Of a DNA stretch of 13,333 nt, positions 1-5,209 are shown piece by piece. The translations under genes were made by a program, and so were the position numbers. How positions within the stretch are numbered: position 1 is the stretch's first letter; each line of letters begins with the position of its first letter. The notes under the pieces were generated by a model. That model was given only the letters and a program-made list of their open reading frames with translations. It searched no databases and had not been told where the DNA came from. The stretch is taken from positions 1-13,333 of the forward strand of contig JAOPYU010000317.1 of NCBI GenBank assembly GCA_025964455.1, read 5' to 3'. The DNA comes from Thermoleophilia bacterium (GTDB taxonomy: Bacteria > Actinomycetota > Thermoleophilia > Gaiellales > SKUG01).

Positions 1-1306
1 CGACGGGCTTGGGCTTCACGTTGGCGACGAGGTGGTCGATCGTGCGCTGGATCAGCAACTCGCCGCGGAGCATGTCGGCACGGCCTGACGAGAGCACCTG
101 CGCGAGGGCCTCGTCGGCGCTCTGGCCGGTGTGCTCGGCATGCTCGGTGATCTCGCGGCGCAGGTCGTCCTCGGTCACCTCGATCTTGGCGTCCTCGGCG
201 AGCGCGAGCAGCGACAGCTCGCGACGCAGGTCGTCGCGCGCGCTCTCCTCCAGCTCGGCGAACAGCGAATCGGTGTCGCGCCCGGCGCGATCGAGGTACT
301 GCTCGATCGAGAGACCTGCCTGCTGCAGCTGCTGCTTGAGCCCCGCGTAGAGCTCCTGCTGACGTCCCTGCACCAGCTGCTCGGGCTCGTTGAGCTCGGC
401 CGCCGTGGCCAGAGCGGCCACCGCGTTGCCACGGAAGATGCCGGCGACCTCGTCCTCGAGGCGGCCTTCGATCGAACCTCGGATGCTGTCCTGCAGCTCC
501 TTGGCGGTCGCGAACTCGCTGACCTTGGCCGCCACTTCATCATTGAGTTCAGGCAGCTCCAGCACCTGGACCTTGCGCACCGTCAGGTGGAAGGTCGCGG
601 CCTTGCCTGCCAGCTGCTGCATCGGGTGGTCGTCGGGGAACTCCACCGGCACGTCCAGCGTGGCGCCGGCCTCCTGGCCGATGATCGCCGCCTCGAGCTC
701 GGCCAGCAGGCGGCCGTCGCCCAGGCGCGCCTGGTAGCCGGTCGCGCTCGCGCCGCTCACGGGCTCGCCATCCGCGGTGCAGCTGAAGTCAACGATGACC
801 TCGTCGCCGTCTTCCGCGACCCGGCCGGCGTCCTTGAGCTCGCCCGCGCCGCGCAGGGTCGCCTCGAGCACCTGGTCCACGTACTTCTGCGTGTCGGGCA
901 GGTTCGGCTTGTCCACCTCGAGCTGCGAGAGCTCAGGTAGCTTCGGCTTGGGCACCACCTCGACCGTGGCGGAGAAGCGCAGCGCGCCATCGGCAGCGAC
1001 CGGGCCCTCCTCCTGCCCCATGTCGATCTCCGGCTGCGCGATCGGGCGCACGCCGCTCGAGATCACCGCGGCGCGGTACCAGTCGTCCAGGTGCACGCGG
1101 ATCGTCTCGTCGACGACGGCGTCCTTGCCGAGGCGCGCCATCACGGCCTGCGGCGGCACCTTGCCGGGGCGGAAGCCGGGCAGGTTCAGCTGTCGACCCA
1201 TGCTCACCAGCGTGTCGTCGATGGCGTCCTTGAGCACCTGCTGCGGAACTTCGACGTCGAGCCGCAGCTTCGTGTCGTCCAGTCGCTCGATCGTGGTCTT
1301 CATCAT
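1..1306 (-). CDS. tig: Trigger factor, ribosome-associated chaperone/prolyl isomerase (3' end cut by window)
   Basis: Trigger factor binds the ribosome near the exit tunnel and shields nascent chains; its middle domain is a peptidyl-prolyl cis-trans isomerase. About 435 codons are visible. The N-terminal ribosome-binding domain (about residues 1-115) contains the signature GFRPGKVP at 44-51. The FKBP-like domain follows at about 165-245 (GDEVIVDF near its start, FPDDHP and TFHLTVRKV near its end). The rest is the charged, helical C-terminal chaperone domain. The visible end, DHLVANVKPKPV, looks like the tail of the family, so probably few residues are missing. Two adjacent ATG codons (1306 and 1303) could start it; 1306 sits nearer an AAGG about 11 nt upstream and is preferred. 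The gene lies 36 bp downstream of a tRNA-Leu in the same direction, so read-through from the tRNA promoter is possible. Identification is firm. Confidence 0.96.
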   Translation of the reverse strand, partial: MMKTTIERLDDTKLRLDVEVPQQVLKDAIDDTLVSMGRQLNLPGFRPGKVPPQAVMARLGKDAVVDETIRVHLDDWYRAAVISSGVRPIAQPEIDMGQEEGPVAADGALRFSATVEVVPKPKLPELSQLEVDKPNLPDTQKYVDQVLEATLRGAGELKDAGRVAEDGDEVIVDFSCTADGEPVSGASATGYQARLGDGRLLAELEAAIIGQEAGATLDVPVEFPDDHPMQQLAGKAATFHLTVRKVQVLELPELNDEVAAKVSEFATAKELQDSIRGSIEGRLEDEVAGIFRGNAVAALATAAELNEPEQLVQGRQQELYAGLKQQLQQAGLSIEQYLDRAGRDTDSLFAELEESARDDLRRELSLLALAEDAKIEVTEDDLRREITEHAEHTGQSADEALAQVLSSGRADMLRGELLIQRTIDHLVANVKPKPV

Positions 1307-1342
1307 GGGGCGCCGTACCTTCTGTCGATCTCGTCGTCGCTA

Positions 1343-1425
1343 TGCGGGCGAGAGGACTTGAACCTCCACGGGCTTCGCCCACCAGATCCTAAGTCTGGCG
1401 CGTCTACCAATTCCGCCACGCCCGC
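1343..1425 (-). tRNA. tRNA-Leu (anticodon UAG)
   Basis: The reverse complement folds into a class II tRNA of 83 nt. The acceptor stem GCGGGCG (1425-1419) pairs perfectly with CGCCCGC (1350-1344), with discriminator A at 1343. The anticodon arm is CCAGA-CTTAGGA-TCTGG, giving anticodon TAG, which reads CUA and other CUN leucine codons. A long variable arm (GGTGGGCGAAGCCCG region) and the T-arm GGTTCAAGTCC follow. No CCA is encoded; the next bases are TAG. On the same strand a TATGCT hexamer (1444-1439) lies where a -10 element is expected. It overlaps the start region of the divergent cupin gene. Confidence 0.95.
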
Positions 1426-1438
1426 GCGTGCTCGCGGG

Positions 1439-1446
1439 AGCATAAT
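1439..1446. promoter_or_regulatory. Overlapping divergent -10 candidates for tRNA-Leu and the cupin gene
   Basis: On the plus strand CATAAT (1441-1446, five of six bases of TATAAT) ends six bases before the cupin ATG at 1453. That is the spacing expected of a leaderless transcript. On the minus strand TATGCT (1444-1439) lies about 14 nt before the mature tRNA-Leu 5' end. I see no convincing -35 for either direction. A GGGAG at 1436-1440 could instead act as a distant Shine-Dalgarno for the cupin gene (12-nt spacing). The promoter call is inference from position and match only. Confidence 0.35.
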
Positions 1447-1452
1447 GCACCC

Positions 1453-1875
1453 ATGACTGCACGCGGGAACGGATGGGCTTCGACCACCCTCGACGAGCTG
1501 GGCTCCGGCCCCGGCATGCGCAAGCTGCGCACCGAGCTCCACGTCACGGCCTTCGGGATCAACGGCATGGTGCTGGCGCCCGGCACTGCCGGCCGGTGGC
1601 ACTGGCACGACGAGCAGCAGGAGGTCTACATCGTGCTGCGCGGCGAGCTCACGATCGAGTTCGAGCACGACGCCGCCACCACGATCGGGCCGGGCGGCGT
1701 CGCCTGCGTGGAATCCTCGACCATCCGTCGCCTCTACAACGCCGGCGACGTCGACGTGGAACTCGTCGCGCTCGGCGGCAAGGACGGCTACGTCGGACGT
1801 GACGGGAACCTGCGCGACGACGAGCTCGAACGGCTCGCGGACGGCGAACAGGGGCTGATCCGCCCCGCCGAGTGA
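1453..1875 (+). CDS. Small single-domain cupin protein
   Basis: The product is 140 aa, the usual size of a stand-alone cupin barrel, with no signal peptide or membrane segment, so it is cytosolic. Cupin motif 1 is clear: G47, then H50-W-H52, E57 and G64, matching G-x(5)-HxH-x(3,4)-E-x(6)-G. Motif 2 is recognisable as GPGG (79-82) through N96, but the usual histidine is replaced by R92. The standard 3-His/1-Glu metal site is therefore incomplete: it may bind metal differently or act as a ligand-binding or isomerase-type cupin. Function cannot be assigned. It is divergent from tRNA-Leu-tig with 27 bp between, and no co-directional gene is tightly linked (92 bp to the next). The ATG at 1453 is the only reasonable start. 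Confidence 0.85.
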   Translation: MTARGNGWASTTLDELGSGPGMRKLRTELHVTAFGINGMVLAPGTAGRWHWHDEQQEVYIVLRGELTIEFEHDAATTIGPGGVACVESSTIRRLYNAGDVDVELVALGGKDGYVGRDGNLRDDELERLADGEQGLIRPAE

Positions 1876-1967
1876 ACCCCAAGCCGGCCGTCGCTCGATG
1901 ATCGGGCAGGCGCGCTCCCGGGACGGACGCCGCCTGCACAGACGAGCACGGGACGGAGCGGACGCGG

Positions 1968-2489
1968 ATGCAGAGCGTCGTGGCGAACAGCTTCCTCGCC
2001 TTCGGGGCGGTGAGCATCGGGGCATCGACGGCGATCGACATCGCCATCGATCGAAACGGCCATGACCACTCCGCGTGGGTCTACACGCACGCGAACACGG
2101 TGCCCAAGGCGGTCAAGGCGGTCGGCGCGGGACTCGTGCTCGCCGGGCTCGGCGCCAAGCTGCTCCCCCAGACGCGGCCCATCTCCAACACCATCATCAA
2201 GGTCGGCGTCGGCGCCATCGCGGCGTGGGGCGTGACCAACTGGGGCTGGCGCCTCGGCATGGCAGCCGTGCTCGACGCCCGCAACGGCGGCCTGCACTGG
2301 AACCCGGGCGACGTCGCCAAGAACTCGCTGGACCGCACCCACATGATGGGACGCGAGCCGCAGCGCGCCGAGAAGACCTTCGAGGACCTCATGTCGCGCC
2401 TGCAGGGGCATGGCCCGCTCGACGACCGCATCGCGCGCGGGGACTTCATCCCGATGTGGAAGCCGGGCGAGCCGCCGCCGGGCCTGTAG
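1968..2489 (+). CDS. Unrecognised protein with two or three hydrophobic helices in its N-terminal half
   Basis: I do not recognise the family of this 173-aa product. Residues about 4-27, 45-67 and 71-100 are hydrophobic and rich in Ala, Gly and Val, consistent with two or three membrane-spanning or membrane-associated helices. The C-terminal 70 residues are polar and end in a proline-rich tail (KPGEPPPG). A tryptophan cluster, WGVTNWGW, lies in the third hydrophobic segment. GGAG at 1955-1958 is nine bases before the ATG, supporting this start. Codon use is typical of the window, so it is a real coding region. It converges on the 339-aa gene at 2496-3515 with only 6 bp between stop codons. 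Confidence 0.75.
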   Translation: MQSVVANSFLAFGAVSIGASTAIDIAIDRNGHDHSAWVYTHANTVPKAVKAVGAGLVLAGLGAKLLPQTRPISNTIIKVGVGAIAAWGVTNWGWRLGMAAVLDARNGGLHWNPGDVAKNSLDRTHMMGREPQRAEKTFEDLMSRLQGHGPLDDRIARGDFIPMWKPGEPPPGL

Positions 2490-2502
2490 TCACACTCAGG
2501 CC
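2481..2502. terminator. Inverted repeat spanning both stop codons of convergent genes
   Basis: GGCCTG (2481-2486) and CAGGCC (2497-2502) form a perfect 6-bp GC-rich stem with a 10-nt loop. It includes the TAG of the plus gene (2487-2489) and overlaps the TGA of the minus gene (2498-2496). It could end transcription in both directions or block convergent read-through. There is no U-tract on either strand, so a classical intrinsic terminator is not shown. Confidence 0.4.
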
Positions 2503-3515
2503 AGCGCCGCCGCATCCTTGGCGTCGGTCGGTCGTGCGATCTCGCGCTCGTACACCGGGTCCAGCCAGTCGGCGAACTTCGCGAACGCCTTCTTGCTCCA
2601 CGGCAGGTTCACCGGGTCGATCGGGTGGTCGAGCGGCAGGATCACCCGCTGCGCGATCTTGCTCTGGTGGCCGGTGATCGGCGGCGACAGGTACGAGTAG
2701 TAGCCGATCAGCGTGGCCCATGCGGAGCTGAACTCCATCTCGCGCGGTGCGCGGCGATGCATCGTCTCGGCTTCGACGGTCGCGAGCTTGCGACCGTCCT
2801 CGAGCGTCTTGCGGTGCGCGACCCACAGCGCCTTGCGCGCGTACGGCTTGAGCACGTGCTGCACGTAGGCGCGCTTGGCGATCGAAACGCCCTTCCACGT
2901 GTCGGAAAGCGCAATTGGCTCGCCACGCTCGGCGGCCGCAGCCGCGGCATCCGGATCGAGCCCCATCGCGCGCGTGACCAGGTCGGAACGCCTGATGTAC
3001 TCGGCCCACGCCTTCTGGCCCGGGGTGTCGAGTGCATCGGTGGTGCCGGTGCGCACGGCGCGTTCAGCCGTCATGGGATCCTGGACGAGCTGCTTGTTCA
3101 TGCGCAGCCACCAGTCGTTGTCGGGCTGCCGGTGCGAATCGATCTGCCAGCGCGTCTGGTCGCGGATCCCCTGCCCGTAGCCGACGTCGGACGGTTCGGT
3201 CAGGTCGCGCACGAAGCCCCCGACACCGGGGAGTTCGTCGAGGGCGCCCCGGAGCGCGTCGGCCACGGGCCCGGTCTTGAGCCACCCCGGGTTGCGGTGG
3301 TAGAAGCGGGTCAGCGTCTCGAGTCGAGCCTCGGGGTCCATCCCGACCTCGACCGGGACTAGGCGACCTTCGGCATCGCGTGCGGTTGGCTCGTCCGTCA
3401 CGACGTGCGTGATGGGTCCCACCTTCGGGGAAGCCGGGGCGCCGGCGACGGGCGGTGGCGCCGTCTTCTGCACGGGCATCGAAGGTGTCGTGGGAGCGAG
3501 TTGCATCACCCACAT
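2496..3515 (-). CDS. Unrecognised 339-aa soluble protein with proline-rich N-terminus
   Basis: I do not recognise this protein. The first 40 residues are low-complexity and rich in Pro, Ala and Thr (MQLAPTTPSMPVQKTAPPP from residue 4), probably disordered. The remainder is hydrophilic and rich in aromatic and charged residues, with stretches such as FYHRNPGWLKTG, DNDWWLRMNK and LIGYYSYLSPPITGHQ; no membrane segment or signal peptide is evident. No catalytic motif I can name is visible. Starts at 3515 or 3506 (second Met) are both possible; neither has a strong Shine-Dalgarno. Codon bias matches the window. It is divergent from the protease-kinase unit, with 266 bp of upstream DNA between them, and converges on the membrane-associated gene at 1968-2489. 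A link to the protease-kinase pair is only positional. Confidence 0.75.
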   Translation of the reverse strand: MWVMQLAPTTPSMPVQKTAPPPVAGAPASPKVGPITHVVTDEPTARDAEGRLVPVEVGMDPEARLETLTRFYHRNPGWLKTGPVADALRGALDELPGVGGFVRDLTEPSDVGYGQGIRDQTRWQIDSHRQPDNDWWLRMNKQLVQDPMTAERAVRTGTTDALDTPGQKAWAEYIRRSDLVTRAMGLDPDAAAAAAERGEPIALSDTWKGVSIAKRAYVQHVLKPYARKALWVAHRKTLEDGRKLATVEAETMHRRAPREMEFSSAWATLIGYYSYLSPPITGHQSKIAQRVILPLDHPIDPVNLPWSKKAFAKFADWLDPVYEREIARPTDAKDAAALA

Positions 3516-3781
3516 CTCGATCTGGAGAACACGCCGGTCATGGGACGGTCAGCGGCCTGCCCCGGGTCGGCCACGCCCCCGGCCGTTCGGAGCCACCCCC
3601 GCCGCTCGTAGGCCCCTGGACCCATCGCCGTTCGGCCCTCGAACGAAGGCCGGTGGCGATTCACTCACCTTTGCGCGGTTAGCGCTGACTCCCATCCACA
3701 TTTCGTTCCAGTGCGGGGTCCGCAGGTCATAGATGGCGGGTGTAGTCCCACGCGCCGTAGGGCCCGCGCCGGGAGAACGTC
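3516..3781. other. Divergent intergenic region upstream of the protease gene
   Basis: This 266-bp region lies between the start of the 339-aa gene (minus) and the protease gene (plus) and should hold promoters for both. The nonamer GCCGTTCGG occurs twice in direct orientation (3582-3590 and 3627-3635). The second copy overlaps a hairpin CGTTCG-GCCCT-CGAACG (3629-3645). A 12-bp near-palindrome, GTTAGCGCTGAC (3678-3689, one G-T mismatch), lies about 90 bp before the protease ATG. These are candidate regulator sites. I see no clear -35/-10 pair and no supported small gene. Confidence 0.4.
3771..3775 (+). promoter_or_regulatory. Shine-Dalgarno of the protease gene
   Basis: GGGAG lies six bases before the ATG at 3782 and selects that start over the second in-frame ATG at 3788. 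Confidence 0.6.
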
Positions 3782-5209
3782 ATGGGGATGGTGACCAGCG
3801 TGAAGTCCAAGCGGCCAGCGATTCGACGAGCGCTCTCCGCGGCCGCAGTGGTCGCCATCGCCACGAGCACAGCGGTCGCCACGGCAACCGACCTGCCGCC
3901 CTCGACCCCCGACGTGTACCGCGCATCCTCCGGTTCCGGCAACCTCGCATCGATGGGGTACCTCGGCCAGAACACCACCGTCGTCGTCATCGATACCGGC
4001 GTCGCCGACGTCCCCGCGCTCGAGGGCAAACTGCTCACCCAGGTCAACCTCTCCGCCGGCTCCGACACCGGCGACGAGTACGGACACGGCACCTTCGTCG
4101 CCGGCATCGTCCACGAGATCGCGCCCGAGGCGCGGATCATCTCCCTCAAGCTGAGTGGCGCTGACGGCAGCGTCGACGTCACCCAGGTGCTCGCAGCGCT
4201 CCAGTGGGTCGCCATCAATCGCGACCGCTACTCCATCGACGTCGTGAACCTGTCGTTCGGCAACGACTCCAGGCAGTCCGCCAACACGAGCCTCCTCAAC
4301 TTCGGCGTCCAGCAGCTGTGGGATCGCGGCATCGTCGTGGTCGCCAGCGCCGGCAACGCGGGCGATCAGCCCGGCACGGTCACGAAGCCGGGCGACGATC
4401 CCGTGATCATCTCCGTGGGATCCAGCGACGAGCAGGGCACGGGCGACCGCGGCGACGACTTCGTTCCGGGCTTCGTCTCGCGCGGCCCGACCCAGGACGG
4501 CTTCGCGAAGCCGGACCTCGTCGCGCCGGGCGCACGGCTCGTCTCGCTGCGCGCACCGGGCAGTACGGTCGACCAGCTCCACCCCGAGGCGCGCGTCGGC
4601 GCGGACCGCTTCCGCGGCAGCGGCACCTCCTTCTCCGCACCGCTCGTGGCGGGCGTCGTGGCACAGATGCTCTCGGCCGAGCCGCGGCTCACCCCCGATC
4701 AGGTCAAGTACGGCGTGCTCAAGGGCGCGACCTGGATCAACGGTGACGCTGCGGCCCTGGGTGCAGGCACCATCCGCGGGAGCCGCGCGCTGCAGTTCGC
4801 GAGCTCCGGCCGCGCCAACGTCGGCGTCGGGCGCGGCAACGGCTCCGGCTCTGTCGACGGTGCTCGCGGCTCTACGACGGTCGACGTGGAGACCCGCCTC
4901 GAGCAGCTCGACGGCACCGTGGTGCGGACCAAGGTCCGGCTCCGTGGCAACCACACGGCCGAGACCGTCCCCATCTCCGCGGAGCCTCCAGCGGTCGCCG
5001 AAGGCGAGACCGCGATCGACGGGCTCGACGGGTTCGATCCGGTCGCATACCGCGACCCTGCCGGCTGGGAAGCCTCCTCCTGGGGAGCGAGCAGCTGGGG
5101 CGCGTCGCAGTGGGGAGCGAGCCAGTGGGGCGCATCCTCGTGGGGAGCAAGCAGCTGGGGCGCAAGCAGCTGGGGTTCGAGTCAGTGGTGGGCAAGTTCA
5201 TGGGGCTGA
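3782..5209 (+). CDS. Exported subtilisin-like (S8) serine protease with C-terminal ASxWG repeats
   Basis: The product is 475 aa. A basic N-terminus (KSKRPAIRR) followed by an Ala/Val-rich hydrophobic stretch to about residue 35 is a signal peptide or N-terminal anchor, so the enzyme acts outside the membrane. The catalytic triad is intact: D71 (VVVIDTG), H102 (EYGHGTFVAG) and S283 (GTSFSAP), with oxyanion N192 (ASAGNAGD). Only about 35 residues separate the hydrophobic stretch from the DTG motif, so there is no room for the usual I9 inhibitor propeptide. A spacer of about residues 330-430 leads to nine tandem pentapeptides (431-475) of the type ASSWG/ASQWG that end the protein. Its last 10 bases overlap the start of a membrane histidine kinase, indicating an operon and translational coupling. 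Physiological substrate unknown; subtilase identity is certain. Confidence 0.95.
   Translation: MGMVTSVKSKRPAIRRALSAAAVVAIATSTAVATATDLPPSTPDVYRASSGSGNLASMGYLGQNTTVVVIDTGVADVPALEGKLLTQVNLSAGSDTGDEYGHGTFVAGIVHEIAPEARIISLKLSGADGSVDVTQVLAALQWVAINRDRYSIDVVNLSFGNDSRQSANTSLLNFGVQQLWDRGIVVVASAGNAGDQPGTVTKPGDDPVIISVGSSDEQGTGDRGDDFVPGFVSRGPTQDGFAKPDLVAPGARLVSLRAPGSTVDQLHPEARVGADRFRGSGTSFSAPLVAGVVAQMLSAEPRLTPDQVKYGVLKGATWINGDAAALGAGTIRGSRALQFASSGRANVGVGRGNGSGSVDGARGSTTVDVETRLEQLDGTVVRTKVRLRGNHTAETVPISAEPPAVAEGETAIDGLDGFDPVAYRDPAGWEASSWGASSWGASQWGASQWGASSWGASSWGASSWGSSQWWASSWG
5072..5206 (+). repeat. Nine 15-bp tandem units encoding ASxWG at the protease C-terminus
   Basis: The units read ASSWG, ASSWG, ASQWG, ASQWG, ASSWG, ASSWG, ASSWG, SSQWW, ASSWG. 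Codons vary between units (for example GCGAGC, GCGTCG, GCAAGC and GCATCC for Ala-Ser), so the protein sequence is better conserved than the DNA, suggesting selection on the peptide. The array stops exactly at the protease stop codon, and the kinase ATG (5200) is read out of frame from the final unit. Trp-Gly-rich C-terminal repeats occur on other exported actinobacterial subtilases as far as I recall; their role is not established. Confidence 0.9.

Noticed and set aside
131..940. Long plus-strand open frame opposite trigger factor
   Set aside because: It is the antisense of the clearly identified tig gene; GC-rich codon bias keeps the opposite strand open, and the translation has no family motifs.
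1303..2025. 240-codon minus-strand frame spanning tRNA-Leu and the cupin gene
   Set aside because: It crosses a tRNA gene and is antisense to a recognisable cupin.
3629..3645. CGTTCG-N5-CGAACG considered as an SOS (LexA) box
   Set aside because: The half-sites are in the opposite arrangement to the CGAAC-N4-GTTCG box and the adjacent genes are not SOS genes.
3665..4954. 429-codon minus-strand open frame opposite the protease
   Set aside because: The plus strand encodes an intact S8 triad; the minus translation is low-complexity His/Arg/Gly/Asp-rich shadow.
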